Counted from the first letter of the stretch, positions 22,910 through 31,643 are shown. The stretch: 48,912 nucleotides of DNA from Actinomycetota bacterium (GCA_005883955.1 VAXH01000057.1:1-48912), one strand, 5' to 3'. The notes: generated by a model not told the origin, from the sequence alone. Numbers and translations are program-made.

Positions 22910-23914
22910 GTGGTCCGGGTCCTGATCGCGGGGCTGGCCGCGATGCTGATCTCGATCCTCGCCGGGCCGCGCTTCATTGCCTTCCTGCGCCGCAAGGAGT
23001 ACGGGCAGACGATCCGCGAGGAGGGTCCGGAGCACCACGTGACCAAGCAGGGCACGCCGATCATGGGCGGCCTGCTTATGCTGGGCGCCGCAACGGCCGC
23101 GTACCTCGCGGTCGCGCGCTACACGGTGCCGGCGCTGACGGTGCTCTTCGTGACCCTCGCCTGTGGCGCAATCGGGTTCATCGACGACTTCATCAAGCTG
23201 ACCCACCGCCGCTCCCTCGGCCTCAACGCCCGCTGGAAGCTGCTCCTGCTGGGAGCGATCACGGTCGGTGTCGGCATCGCCGCGCGGCACCAGCATCTGC
23301 CGACGAACGTCTACGTCCCGGGGGTCGGGCACCTCGAGCTCTCGTGGGCCTGGTATGGCCTGCTCTTCCTCGTCATCGCCGGCGCGGCGAACGGCGTCAA
23401 TCTCACCGACGGTCTCGACGGGCTCGCGGCCGGCACCGGAATCATCGCGCTCTTCACCTACAGCGCGATCAACGTGATCGCCTGGATCCGATCCGGGCCG
23501 CCCGGCCACCGCTTCGAGACGAAGCTCGACCTCGCGATCATCGGGGCCGCGCTGATCGGAGGGCTGATCGGATTCCTCTGGTACAACGCGTTCCCGGCCG
23601 AGGTCTTCATGGGCGACACTGGATCGATGGCGATCGGCGGTGCGCTTGCGGCCTTCGCGATCATGACGAAGACGATCTTCTTGCTGCTCCTCGTCGGCGG
23701 CATCTTCGCGATCGAGGCGCTTTCCGTGATCCTGCAGGTCTTCTCGTTCCGCTACTGGGGCCGGCGGATCTTCCTGATGACGCCGATCCACCACCACTTT
23801 GAGATGAAGGCCTGGTCGGAGACGAAGATCATGGTCCGCTTCTGGATCGTCACGGGCCTTCTGTGCGCGGCCGCCTTCGCGCTGTACTACCGCTACTTCC
23901 GCGGGTTCCGCTGA
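22910..23914 (+). CDS. mraY: Phospho-N-acetylmuramoyl-pentapeptide-transferase
   Basis: A 334-residue polytopic membrane enzyme with about ten helices that transfers phospho-MurNAc-pentapeptide to undecaprenyl phosphate, making lipid I. Diagnostic motifs: HVTKQGTPIMGGL, the first Asp pair in GFIDDFIKL, NLTDGLDGLAAGT, FMGDTGSMAIGG and the histidine cluster TPIHHHFEMKAWSETKI. All metal-binding and catalytic residues appear present. The start is GTG 22910, three bases after the murF stop. The next gene, murD, starts within 20 bp of its stop. Confidence 0.96.
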   Translation: MVRVLIAGLAAMLISILAGPRFIAFLRRKEYGQTIREEGPEHHVTKQGTPIMGGLLMLGAATAAYLAVARYTVPALTVLFVTLACGAIGFIDDFIKLTHRRSLGLNARWKLLLLGAITVGVGIAARHQHLPTNVYVPGVGHLELSWAWYGLLFLVIAGAANGVNLTDGLDGLAAGTGIIALFTYSAINVIAWIRSGPPGHRFETKLDLAIIGAALIGGLIGFLWYNAFPAEVFMGDTGSMAIGGALAAFAIMTKTIFLLLLVGGIFAIEALSVILQVFSFRYWGRRIFLMTPIHHHFEMKAWSETKIMVRFWIVTGLLCAAAFALYYRYFRGFR

Positions 23915-23931
23915 GCGGGCTGGTTCAACGC

Positions 23932-25095
23932 GTGCTCGTGCTCGGGCTCGCGCGCTCAGGGCTCGCGGCGGCGGCGGCGCTCGAGCGGTGGAGCGTGGAG
24001 GTCGTGCGCGCCGACCGGGAGCTCGGCAACGACAAGGACATCTCGCTGCTCGCCGGCGTCGGTCTGCTCGTCAAGAGCCCTGGAGTTCCGGCCGAGGCGC
24101 CGCTCGTCGTCGCGGCCCGGGAGCGCGGCGTGCCCGTCTGGAGCGAGATCGAGCTCGCCTCCCGTCTGCTTCCGAATCCGATCCTCGGAGTCACCGGCAC
24201 GAACGGGAAGACCACGACGGCCGAGTGGCTGGGCTTCTTGCTCGGCGCGCCTGTGGCCGGAAACGTAGGCCGGGCGCTGTCAGAGCTCGACGGCGAGGTC
24301 CCGCCGAAGCAGCTCGTCGTCGTCGAGTTGTCCTCCTTTCAGCTCGAGGACATCGATCAGTTCCGGCCGCGGATCGCGGTGCTGCTCAACCTCGAGCCCG
24401 ACCACCTCGACCGGCACGGCTCCTTCGAGGCCTACCGCGGCGCGAAGCTGCGGATCTTCGAAAACCAGACCGAGGCCGACACCGCGGTTGTTCCGCGTGG
24501 CCTGGATCACGAGGTTCGGGCGCAGCGGGTCGAGTTCGCGTCCGACGACCCGCTGCCGGCCGAGCCCGCGCTCCGCGGCGTGCACAACCGGGAAAACGCG
24601 GCTGCAGCCACTGCGGCCGCGCGTGCGGCGGGTGCGACCGAGGAGCAGATCGCGCGCGGCCTGCGCGACTTCAGAGGCGTGCCGCACCGGCTCGAGCTCG
24701 TTGCCGAGCGAGACGATGTGACCTACGTGAACGACTCGAAGGCGACGAACGTCGCGGCGACGCTGCGGGCGCTCGCGGCCTACGAGGACGAGCCGGTGCG
24801 CCTGATCCTCGGCGGCTCCCGGAAGGGCGAGGATTTCGCGCCGCTCGCGGCGGCGGTCGGTCCGAACGTCCGCGCCGTCTACGTGATCGGCGAGACCGCG
24901 GACGAGCTGGCCCGCGCGATCCCGGACACAATCGCCGCCGGCGACCTTGCGACCGCCCTCGAGCGGGCGGCGGCGGCAGCCCAGCCCGGCGAGGTCGTGC
25001 TGCTCTCACCCGCCTGCGCGAGCTACGACCAGTTCCGCGACTTCGAGGAGCGAGGCGAGGAGTTCAAGCGGCTGGTGGCGAACCTGCCCATGTGA
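23932..25095 (+). CDS. murD: UDP-N-acetylmuramoylalanine--D-glutamate ligase
   Basis: About 387 residues. The N-terminal dinucleotide-like domain starts VLVLGLARSGLAAA, followed by LVKSPGVP, the P-loop GVTGTNGKTTTAEWL, VVVELSSFQLEDI and NLEPDHLDRHGS, and the C-terminal YVNDSKATN and LSPACASYDQF, all MurD features. It adds D-glutamate to UDP-MurNAc-L-Ala. The start is unsure: GTG 23932 places the conserved VLVLG at the very N-terminus, while CTG 23911 would overlap the mraY stop and add seven residues. The stop overlaps the ftsW start (GTGA). Shorter than the usual 440-450 residues, mostly in the N-terminal domain. Confidence 0.94.
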   Translation: MLVLGLARSGLAAAAALERWSVEVVRADRELGNDKDISLLAGVGLLVKSPGVPAEAPLVVAARERGVPVWSEIELASRLLPNPILGVTGTNGKTTTAEWLGFLLGAPVAGNVGRALSELDGEVPPKQLVVVELSSFQLEDIDQFRPRIAVLLNLEPDHLDRHGSFEAYRGAKLRIFENQTEADTAVVPRGLDHEVRAQRVEFASDDPLPAEPALRGVHNRENAAAATAAARAAGATEEQIARGLRDFRGVPHRLELVAERDDVTYVNDSKATNVAATLRALAAYEDEPVRLILGGSRKGEDFAPLAAAVGPNVRAVYVIGETADELARAIPDTIAAGDLATALERAAAAAQPGEVVLLSPACASYDQFRDFEERGEEFKRLVANLPM

Positions 25096-26327
25096 CGAAA
25101 GGGCAGTTCGAGGCCAGGCTCCTGCTGCTGGTCAGCTTTGGGCTGGTCGCGTTCGGCCTGGTGATGGTCTACAGCGCGACCTCGGCGTCCGCGGCGCTCG
25201 AGAACGGGGACCCGGCCTATTACGTCAAGCGCCAGGCGATCTATGCCGTGCTGGGGCTGGCGCTGATGTTCGTATTCGCGCGCTTCCGATTCCAGGCGCT
25301 CCGCAGGCTCGCTCCGGTCCTCGTGACGACCAGCCTCGGGCTGCTCGCGGCGGTGCTCGTGCTCGGCTCGACGGTCAACGGCGCCCGCCGTTGGCTCACC
25401 TTCGGCCCCGCGGTCTTCCAGCCCTCCGAGCTGGCGAAGCTGGCGCTCGCGGTCTGGGCAGCGGCCTACCTGGCCCGCCGCCGGCCGCCCGCGACGCTGA
25501 AGGAGCTCTGGCGCCCGGTCGGCGCGCTCGCCTGCGTCTTCGCTGGCCTGCTGATGCTCGAGCCTGACCTGGGAACGACGATCGCGATCTTCGTCATGCT
25601 CGCCGGGATGCTGCTCGTCGCCGGGACGCCGGTGCGCGTGCTCGGGGCCGGCCTCTCGATCGCGACCGCGCTGGGGGTAGCGGCGATCTGGTTCGAGCCC
25701 TACCGGCGGGCGCGCATCTTCAGCTTCGTGAACCCGTGGCACGACGCCCAGGGTGCGGGCTTCCAGATCGTCCAGGCGATGATCGGCCTCGGCTCCGGCG
25801 GTATCTTCGGCCGCGGGCTGGGCCAGAGCATCGAGAAGGCGAACTTTCTACCGGAGGCCCACACGGACATGATCTTCGCGATCATCGGCGAGGAGCTCGG
25901 GCTCGTCGGCGCAACGGCGTTGATCGCCGCCTACGCGACCTTCGCCTACGTCGGTCTCCGGATCGCGCTGCGCTGCCGCGATCCGTTCGGCAAGGCGCTC
26001 GCGACCGGCGTCACGATGCTCGTCTGCGGCCAAGCGGCGATCAACATCGCTGCGGTAATGGGGCTGGCGCCACTGACCGGAATTCCGCTGCCGTTCGTCT
26101 CCTACGGCGGCTCGAGCCTGATCGTCGCTCTCGCCGGGGTCGGCATCCTCCTTAACATCGCGGTCGGGCATGGCGGAGAAGCGAGAGCTCAAGTGCGTGA
26201 TCGCAGCCGGGGGCACGGCGGGACACGTGCTGCCGGCGCTCGCCGTCGCCGAGGAGCTGCAAAGGCGCGGCGTCCGGGTGAGCTTCGCCGGGTCGCAGGA
26301 TCGCGTCGAGGCTCGGCTCGTTCCTGA
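25092..26327 (+). CDS. ftsW: Cell division SEDS glycosyltransferase FtsW
   Basis: A 411-residue SEDS-family membrane protein with about ten helices. It polymerises lipid II at the septum together with FtsI. Markers: VMVYSATSASAAL, the STVNGARRWLTFGPAVFQPSELAKLA block, LLMLEPDLGTTI, the AGFQIVQAMIGLGSGGIFGRGLG and LPEAHTDMIFAIIGEELGLVG segments, and PLPFVSYGGSSLI near the end. The last helix ends near residue 360; the frame then continues for about 50 Arg/Gly/Ala-rich codons inside murG, an overlap of 158 bp. That tail may be real or may simply reflect the lack of a stop in this frame. Start GTG overlaps the murD stop. Confidence 0.93.
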   Translation: MTKGQFEARLLLLVSFGLVAFGLVMVYSATSASAALENGDPAYYVKRQAIYAVLGLALMFVFARFRFQALRRLAPVLVTTSLGLLAAVLVLGSTVNGARRWLTFGPAVFQPSELAKLALAVWAAAYLARRRPPATLKELWRPVGALACVFAGLLMLEPDLGTTIAIFVMLAGMLLVAGTPVRVLGAGLSIATALGVAAIWFEPYRRARIFSFVNPWHDAQGAGFQIVQAMIGLGSGGIFGRGLGQSIEKANFLPEAHTDMIFAIIGEELGLVGATALIAAYATFAYVGLRIALRCRDPFGKALATGVTMLVCGQAAINIAAVMGLAPLTGIPLPFVSYGGSSLIVALAGVGILLNIAVGHGGEARAQVRDRSRGHGGTRAAGARRRRGAAKARRPGELRRVAGSRRGSARS

Positions 26328-27240
26328 GGCCGGCTTCGAGTTCGACGCGTTCCGCAGCGCAGGGCTGCCACGTCAAGCCGGTGTCGCGCTGGTGCGCGCC
26401 CTGGCGACCGCGGCGGGCGCTCCAGCCGCGTGCCTGAGGATCCTGCGACGGCGCCGGCCGGACGTCGTGCTTGGAGCCGGCGGTTACGTTTCCGGCCCGA
26501 TGGTGCTCGCGGCCGCGCTGCGGCGGACGCCGACCGCGCTGCTCGAGGCTGACGCGCATCTCGGTCTCGCGAACAGGCTCGCGGTTCCGTTCGCGAGGCG
26601 CGTCTTTCTCGCGGTGCCGGTCGACGGCGATGACGGCGTGAAGTTCCGCGTTACCGGACGACCGGTCCCGGTGCGATCGCAGGTCGTGCCCACCGCCGAG
26701 GCGCGGCGCGTCTTCGAGCTCCCGGGAGCGGGGGCGGTGCTCCTTGTGCTCGGAGGGAGCCAGGGCGCCCTGCGGCTGAACGAGCTCGCGGTCGAGTGTT
26801 GGGGCGCGGCGGGGCCTGTTGTCCTGCATCTCTGCGGCGAGCGGGACTACGAGGCGCTTCGCGACCGCGTCTCCCGAGCCGACTACCGCCTGCTTCCCTT
26901 CACGGACGAGATCGGCGCGGCCTACGGTGCGGCCGACCTGGCCCTCGCTCGCGCGGGCGGCTCGGTTTGGGAGCTCGCAGCGGCGGGGTTGCCGGCGGTG
27001 CTTGTCCCGTATCCGCACGCGACCGCAGATCACCAGACCAAAAACGCACGGCGCCTCGAGGCTGCTGGCGGCGCAGTCGTCGTCCCCGAGGTCGAGCTCG
27101 ATCGGGTTCCACCGCTGGTCGACGAGCTTTTGAGCGACGCACCGCGCCGGGAGCGCATGCGACGCGCGATGCTCGAGGTCGCTCGTCCCGACGCAGCCGC
27201 CGAGATCGCAGACGAGCTGGTTGCCCTTGCCTCCGCTTGA
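26170..27240 (+). CDS. murG: UDP-GlcNAc:undecaprenyl-pyrophosphoryl-MurNAc-pentapeptide GlcNAc transferase
   Basis: A 356-residue GT-B glycosyltransferase that turns lipid I into lipid II at the inner membrane face. The N-terminal glycine loop CVIAAGGTAGHVLPALAVAEEL and the second loop GAGGYVSGPMV are present, as are LLVLGGSQGALRLNE and the donor-binding ARAGGSVWELAAAGLPAVLVPYP, here recorded by its parts ARAGGSVWELA and PAVLVPYP. ATG 26170 follows the codons of the last FtsW helix, so the gene begins inside ftsW. Its end overlaps the murC start by up to 20 bp. Order murG-murC-murB-ftsQ is common in Gram-positive dcw clusters. Confidence 0.95.
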   Translation: MAEKRELKCVIAAGGTAGHVLPALAVAEELQRRGVRVSFAGSQDRVEARLVPEAGFEFDAFRSAGLPRQAGVALVRALATAAGAPAACLRILRRRRPDVVLGAGGYVSGPMVLAAALRRTPTALLEADAHLGLANRLAVPFARRVFLAVPVDGDDGVKFRVTGRPVPVRSQVVPTAEARRVFELPGAGAVLLVLGGSQGALRLNELAVECWGAAGPVVLHLCGERDYEALRDRVSRADYRLLPFTDEIGAAYGAADLALARAGGSVWELAAAGLPAVLVPYPHATADHQTKNARRLEAAGGAVVVPEVELDRVPPLVDELLSDAPRRERMRRAMLEVARPDAAAEIADELVALASA

Positions 27241-28405
27241 CGGCCGCCGCATCTGGTTCGTCGGCATCGGCGGGGCCGGGCTGTCCGGATATGCGCTCCT
27301 CGCGCGCGCCTGGGGCGCCGAGGTGGGGGGCTGGGACCGGGTCGAGACGCCCTACCTCGCGGCGCTCGGCGGCGTCCCCGTCGAGCTCGCGTCCGAGCCG
27401 GTCGTTCCCGAGGGCTGGGACGAAGTCGTGGTTTCGACCGCCTATCGCGACCAGGTCGAGGGCAGGCCGCGCGCGGAGTTCCTCGCCGAGCTCGTCTCGT
27501 TGCAACGCTCGATCGTCGTCGCGGGCGCGCACGGGAAGACGACGACCGCGGCCATGATCGCGTTCTGCCTCGACCGGCTCGGGGACGACCCGGCCTTCTT
27601 GATCGGCGGCGAGATCCCGCAGCTCGGCGGCAACGCGCGCGCGGGCGACGGCTGGCTCGTCGTCGAGGGAGACGAGTCGGATCGCACCATCGCCGCCCTT
27701 CGAGCTGAGATCGCGGTCGTCACAAATGTCGATCTCGACCACCACGCGGAATTCGCTTCGCGGGCCGAGGTCGCGTCGCTGTTCGCGGACTGGTTGGCGG
27801 CCGCTCCGAAAGCCGTGCGCGGAGACGAGCTCGAGCCCGTGCAGATCGAGCTGGCTGTACCAGGGGAGCACAACCGGCAGAACGCCGCAGTCGCCCTGGC
27901 CGCGGTCGAGCTCGCCGGCCACTCGCGCGACGAGGCCGCCCGCGAGCTGAGTGGGTTTCGCGGCGCCAGCCGGAGGCTCGAGACGCGCGGCCGGGCCGGC
28001 GGCGTCGACGTCGTCGACAGTTACGCGCATCACCCCCGGGAGCTCGCCGCCGACATCGCGGCAGCGCGCGACGGGGGCCGCATCCTCGTCCTCTTCCAGC
28101 CCCACCTGTACTCGCGTACGCGCCACCTCGCCCGCGAGTTCGGCGTCGCGCTCGCGTCGGCCGACGTCGTTGCCGTCACGGACGTCTATCGCGCCCGTGA
28201 GCAGCCCGTAGAGGGCGTGACCGGGAAACTGGTCGTCGACGCGGTCGCCGAGACGCGGCCCGGGATGGAGATCGGTTGGACGCCGGCCGTTGAGGACGGC
28301 GCTCGTTTTCTCGCGCGCCGGGCGCGCTCCGGCGACCGTGTGCTGACGCTCGGTGCGGGCGACATCGACCGGGGGGCCGCGCTGATTCTCGAGGCGCTCG
28401 CTTGA
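27221..28405 (+). CDS. murC: UDP-N-acetylmuramate--L-alanine ligase
   Basis: About 394 residues. The N-terminal Rossmann motif is FVGIGGAGLSGYALLA, the ATP loop VVAGAHGKTTTAAMIAF is of the HGKT type specific to MurC, and LVVEGDESDRT, NVDLDHHAEFA, GEHNRQNAAVALAA and DSYAHHPRE complete the set. It attaches L-alanine to UDP-MurNAc. Start is TTG 27221 or TTG 27227, both inside the end of murG. It is about 60 residues shorter than typical MurC, mainly in the N-terminal part. The stop overlaps the murB start (TTGA). Confidence 0.94.
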   Translation: MPLPPLDGRRIWFVGIGGAGLSGYALLARAWGAEVGGWDRVETPYLAALGGVPVELASEPVVPEGWDEVVVSTAYRDQVEGRPRAEFLAELVSLQRSIVVAGAHGKTTTAAMIAFCLDRLGDDPAFLIGGEIPQLGGNARAGDGWLVVEGDESDRTIAALRAEIAVVTNVDLDHHAEFASRAEVASLFADWLAAAPKAVRGDELEPVQIELAVPGEHNRQNAAVALAAVELAGHSRDEAARELSGFRGASRRLETRGRAGGVDVVDSYAHHPRELAADIAAARDGGRILVLFQPHLYSRTRHLAREFGVALASADVVAVTDVYRAREQPVEGVTGKLVVDAVAETRPGMEIGWTPAVEDGARFLARRARSGDRVLTLGAGDIDRGAALILEALA

Positions 28406-29286
28406 AGTTCGAGCAGGCCGTACGGCTCGGTCGCTACACGACGCTTGGCGCGGGCGGCGAGGCCCGCGCGTTCGCAATGCCGTCGACCCTGGCGGAGGTG
28501 GATGAAGCGCTGGCTTGGGCGCGCGAGCGAGAGCTTCCGATCGTCACGATCGGGCTTGGCTCCAACTTGCTCGTCGCGGACGAGGGTGTCGAGGCGCTCG
28601 TTCTCAAGCTGAGCGGAGAGCTCGCCTCGGCCGAAATTCGCGGTGACCTGCTGGCCGCCGGAGGCGGGGCGCCGAATGCCGTCTGCCTGCACCGGGCACG
28701 CGCGGCCGGCCTGGGCGCGTTCGAGTTCGCCTGCGCGATCCCGGGTACGGCCGGCGGAGGCGTCCGTATGAACGCCGGCGCCTATGGAAGCGACTGGTCC
28801 GAGATCCTCATGCGGGCGCTCGTCGTCGACGAGCAGGGCTCTCGCTGGCTGACGCCGGACGAGCTCGGCCTCTCATACCGCCAATCGAAACTCGGGCAGG
28901 GGCATGTCGTCGTGCGGGTCGAGTTCCGGCTCGAGCGGCGCGATCCCGACGAGATCAAGGCGAAGGTCGCCGAGCTCCAAGCGCGGCGCAAGGCCGCGCA
29001 GCCGACGAACAAGCGGACTTTCGGAAGCGTCTTCAAGAACCCCGACCACGAGCTGACGGCCGGGCTGATGCTCGAGGCGTGCGGCTTGAAGGGCTACCGA
29101 ATCGGCGGCGCACAGATCTCTCCTCGGCACGCGAACTTCATCGAGAATGCCGACGGAGCGCGCGCCGCCGACGCGATTGCGCTGATGACCGAGGCACGGC
29201 GCCGGGCGCACGAGGAGTACGGCGTCGAGCTCGAGCACGAGGTGCAGTTCGTAGGCCCGCTGGTGCTGCCCCCGCTCGCTTCCTGA
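28402..29286 (+). CDS. murB: UDP-N-acetylenolpyruvoylglucosamine reductase
   Basis: A 294-residue FAD-dependent enzyme that makes UDP-MurNAc. FAD-binding parts: TTLGAGGEARAFA, IGLGSNLLVADEG and IPGTAGGGVRMNAGAYG. Catalytic and substrate parts: SYRQSKL, RTFGSVFKNPDHE, and the C-terminal GLKGYRIGGAQISPRHANFI with a conserved Glu in VELEHEVQFVG. The short form with this C-terminus resembles type II MurB (Bacillus/Staphylococcus). Start is TTG 28402, overlapping murC. A 207-bp gap with an unusual GTAC motif follows before ftsQ. Confidence 0.95.
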   Translation: MKFEQAVRLGRYTTLGAGGEARAFAMPSTLAEVDEALAWARERELPIVTIGLGSNLLVADEGVEALVLKLSGELASAEIRGDLLAAGGGAPNAVCLHRARAAGLGAFEFACAIPGTAGGGVRMNAGAYGSDWSEILMRALVVDEQGSRWLTPDELGLSYRQSKLGQGHVVVRVEFRLERRDPDEIKAKVAELQARRKAAQPTNKRTFGSVFKNPDHELTAGLMLEACGLKGYRIGGAQISPRHANFIENADGARAADAIALMTEARRRAHEEYGVELEHEVQFVGPLVLPPLAS

Positions 29287-29391
29287 TTGGCACACACTCG
29301 GCGCATCCCGGTCACGCACCTGTGCGCATTTGCGAGCTAGGCTCGCCTGCAGAGGGAGGTGGGAAGGAGCCCCTCCCAATATGAGGGCGGG

Positions 29392-29409
29392 GGTACGCGT
29401 ACGTGTACC
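29392..29409. promoter_or_regulatory. Triple GTAC palindromic element upstream of ftsQ
   Basis: GTAC occurs at 29393, 29399 and 29405, exactly six bases apart (GTACGCGTACGTGTAC), and the whole is bounded by GGTAC and GTACC, an inverted repeat. It lies 84 bp before the ftsQ ATG in the only sizeable gap between murE and ftsQ. A C/G-rich hairpin-forming stretch (29356-29376) is just upstream. The regular spacing and symmetry suggest a protein binding site; no regulator is known to me for this sequence. Confidence 0.4.
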
Positions 29410-29493
29410 TCGTAGCGGTCGGCAGTTGAGCGGCGCCGCGCGCCCTCCGGCCGGGCGGTAGGAGGCGGTCACGAGGCGGCGAAGGGACTGCCG

Positions 29494-30312
29494 ATGGCTG
29501 CGGTCCCGAGATCGCGCCGCGCACGCGCGGCGGTACTGCCCCTCCCGGGCTCCGGCCAACTTCGCGGTTTCACGCTCACGCAAAGCTTGCCGTCGGGCCG
29601 GGCGCTTCTGCTCGGTTTCGCTCTCCTCGGCGCCGGAGCGCTCGCGTACATCGGCGCGCGTGAGACCTCTCTCTTCGCGTTGCGAACGGTCCAGATCACC
29701 GGCGCGCCGCCGCGTGTGGCCGCACACGTCGAGCAGGCGCTCGCGCCGCTGCGCGGCCGCAGCCTGCTCGCGCTGAACGGGGGCGAGATCGAACGGCGGC
29801 TCGCCTTGCTTCCGGACGTCGCCTCCGTTTCGTTCGATCGCGACTTTCCCCACACGCTGCGGTTGGTCGTGACACCGGCTCACTCGATCGCCGTCCTCCG
29901 CCGTGGCATGTCAGCCTGGATCGTCTCGAGCGACGGGCGAGTGATTCGATCGGCGGGCCTCTTCGCAGCACCCAAGCTGCCACGGATCTGGGTTCCGCGG
30001 AGCGCAAGCATCGATGTCGGCACGTCCGTTGCCGATCCCGACGCAGCGCGAGCCGTTCGGGCACTCGCGCTCGTGCGACGTGCCGGGTTCGCGAGACGGA
30101 TCGCGGCCGTTCGGGCCGCCGACGGGGAACTGACCCTCGTGCTCGACCAGGGGCCAGAGCTTCGGTTCGGCGACGCCACGTCGCTGAGTCTGAAACTGGC
30201 GGTTGCGAGCCGCATGCTTCCGCTCGTCGCAAGGACGAGCGGCTATGTCGACGTGACGGTTCCGGCCCGTCCGATCGCGGGCGGTAACCCTAAAGTCTCA
30301 GGTCGAGGTTAA
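29494..30312 (+). CDS. ftsQ: Cell division protein FtsQ-like (POTRA domain)
   Basis: A 272-residue bitopic protein: basic cytoplasmic N-terminus (1-35), one membrane helix (about 36-55, ALLLGFALLGAGALAYIG), a POTRA domain (about 63-135: LRTVQITGAPPRVAAHVEQAL, key part VQITGAP; ALLPDVASVSFDRDFPHTLRLVV, key part LPDVASVSF), and the FtsQ beta domain (about 136-265). It links FtsL/FtsB to the rest of the divisome. ATG 29494 has GAAGGGA eight bases upstream. Position between murB and ftsZ is canonical, and ftsA is absent, as usual in actinobacteria. Confidence 0.88.
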   Translation: MAAVPRSRRARAAVLPLPGSGQLRGFTLTQSLPSGRALLLGFALLGAGALAYIGARETSLFALRTVQITGAPPRVAAHVEQALAPLRGRSLLALNGGEIERRLALLPDVASVSFDRDFPHTLRLVVTPAHSIAVLRRGMSAWIVSSDGRVIRSAGLFAAPKLPRIWVPRSASIDVGTSVADPDAARAVRALALVRRAGFARRIAAVRAADGELTLVLDQGPELRFGDATSLSLKLAVASRMLPLVARTSGYVDVTVPARPIAGGNPKVSGRG

Positions 30313-30416
30313 GCCGTTCGGCTGTGCTTCGGCGTTGACAGGGCTGTAGAAGCCGCGTACTCTCCTGCGACGAATGGGGCGAACAAGCAGAGGCTCCACT
30401 AAAGCTTCAGGTCGAG
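30290..30416. repeat. 18-bp direct repeat bracketing the ftsZ promoter
   Basis: CTAAAGTCTCAGGTCGAG at 30290-30307 and CTAAAGCTTCAGGTCGAG at 30399-30416 match at 16 of 18 positions, 109 bp apart. The first lies in the last codons of ftsQ, the second just after the ATG at 30374 and before the TTG at 30422. The ftsZ promoter sits between them. Such a layout fits a pair of operators for looping or a repressor, but it could also be a chance duplication. Confidence 0.5.
30335..30363 (+). promoter_or_regulatory. Sigma-70 type promoter of ftsZ
   Basis: A perfect -35 TTGACA (30335-30340) and a -10 TACTCT (30358-30363) are separated by the ideal 17 bp. Transcription should begin near 30370. The ATG at 30374 would then be almost leaderless, whereas the TTG at 30422 would leave a 5' leader of about 50 bases. 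This is the clearest housekeeping promoter in the window and lets ftsZ be expressed apart from the rest of the dcw cluster. Confidence 0.75.
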
Positions 30417-31516
30417 CACCCTTGAGCGTCAGAGATCAAACCGGAAATTTCCTTGCCGTGATCAAAGTCGTCGGAGTGGGCGGCGGTGGCACGAATGCGG
30501 TCAACCGCATGGTCGATGCAGGGCTGACCGGCGTCGAGTTCATCGCGGTGAATACCGATGCCCAGGCGCTGTTGATGTGCGATGCCGACGTGAAGATCCA
30601 CATCGGCTCGCAGGCGACGCGTGGCCTCGGAGCCGGTGCCGATCCGGCGGTCGGAAAGGCCGCAGCACAGGAAAGCCGGGACGAGCTGAAAGAGGCGCTG
30701 AAGGGCGCTGACATGATCTTCGTCACGGCCGGTGAGGGTGGCGGCACCGGCACGGGCGGGGCCCCGATCTTGGGCGAGCTCGCCGGCGAGGAGCTCGGCG
30801 CCCTCACCGTGGGTGTCGTCACGAGGCCCTTCTCGTTCGAAGGGCGCAAGCGGGCGCAGCAGGCCGAGCGCGGGATCGAAGATCTGCGCGACACGGTCGA
30901 CACGCTGATCGTGATCGAGAACGACCGCCTGCTCCAGGTGGTCGAGAAACGGACATCGATCGTCGATGCGTTCAAGCTCGCCGACGACGTCCTCAGGCAG
31001 GGCGTCCAGGGCATCACCGACCTGATCACGATTCCCGGCCTCGTCAACCTCGACTTCGCGGACGTGCGCACGATCATGCGCGGCGCAGGCTCGGCGCTGA
31101 TGGGCATCGGCGCGGCCTCCGGCGAGAACCGTGCCACCGAGGCGGCACAGGCAGCTGTATCTTCGCCGCTGCTCGAAGCGTCGATCGAAGGCGCGACCGG
31201 GATCCTGCTCAATGTGACCGGCGGCAGCGAGATCGGACTGTTCGAGGTGAACGAAGCAGCCGAGGTGGTAACCGGGGCGGCCGACCAGAATGCGAACGTC
31301 ATCTTCGGCGCCGTCATCGACGAATCGCTCGAGGACGAGGTCCGCGTCACCGTGATCGCAACTGGGTTCGGCCCTCACCGGAAGCGCAGGCGACGCCCGA
31401 CGCAGGCCGCGGAGTCCGAACAGCTTCCCAGCGAAGAGCCGCAGCCCGCCAGACGCGAAGGCTTCGACGTCCCGGACGACGTCCTCGAAGTTCCTTCGTT
31501 TCTGCGCGACTCGTAA
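30374..31516 (+). CDS. ftsZ: Cell division protein FtsZ
   Basis: A 380-residue tubulin-like GTPase that forms the division ring. Seen: [30 protein letters not shown], the tubulin signature [20 protein letters not shown], the T7 loop [11 protein letters not shown] that completes the GTPase site of the next subunit, and the C-terminal peptide [11 protein letters not shown] that binds partner proteins. The linker between core and peptide is short (about 40 residues). The start may be ATG 30374, which gives 24 non-conserved residues before NFLAVIKV, or TTG 30422, which fits known FtsZ N-termini better. Last gene of the dcw cluster; no sepF or wag31 follows. Confidence 0.97.
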   Translation: MGRTSRGSTKASGRAPLSVRDQTGNFLAVIKVVGVGGGGTNAVNRMVDAGLTGVEFIAVNTDAQALLMCDADVKIHIGSQATRGLGAGADPAVGKAAAQESRDELKEALKGADMIFVTAGEGGGTGTGGAPILGELAGEELGALTVGVVTRPFSFEGRKRAQQAERGIEDLRDTVDTLIVIENDRLLQVVEKRTSIVDAFKLADDVLRQGVQGITDLITIPGLVNLDFADVRTIMRGAGSALMGIGAASGENRATEAAQAAVSSPLLEASIEGATGILLNVTGGSEIGLFEVNEAAEVVTGAADQNANVIFGAVIDESLEDEVRVTVIATGFGPHRKRRRRPTQAAESEQLPSEEPQPARREGFDVPDDVLEVPSFLRDS

Positions 31517-31568
31517 CGCGACAGGTTTAGTGCCGCGGCTCTTGCGGAATGTTCGCGCTTGCCCTCTC

Positions 31569-31643
31569 GGGCTACTGCTAAGCAGCAGCCCGCGATGACC
31601 CGGTCCGGCCGTCCCGGCCCCTCCGATTGATGGGGGGACCGGG
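31569..31643 (+). terminator. Two stem-loops between ftsZ and gcvT
   Basis: The first (31569-31591) pairs GGGCT/AGCCC and CTGC/GCAG with one mismatch and a TAA loop. The second (31613-31643) has a 12-position stem CCCGGCCCCTCC against GGGGGGACCGGG with one mismatch, one G-U pair and a 7-base loop. Neither is followed by a T-run, so they are probable factor-assisted or structural ends of the ftsZ transcript, or part of the gcvT leader. I looked for glycine riboswitch core sequences in 31517-31670 and found none. Confidence 0.45.

Noticed and set aside
26900-28477. 525-codon open frame on the minus strand opposite murG/murC
   Set aside because: Antisense shadow of murC and murG, which have all their catalytic motifs on the plus strand.
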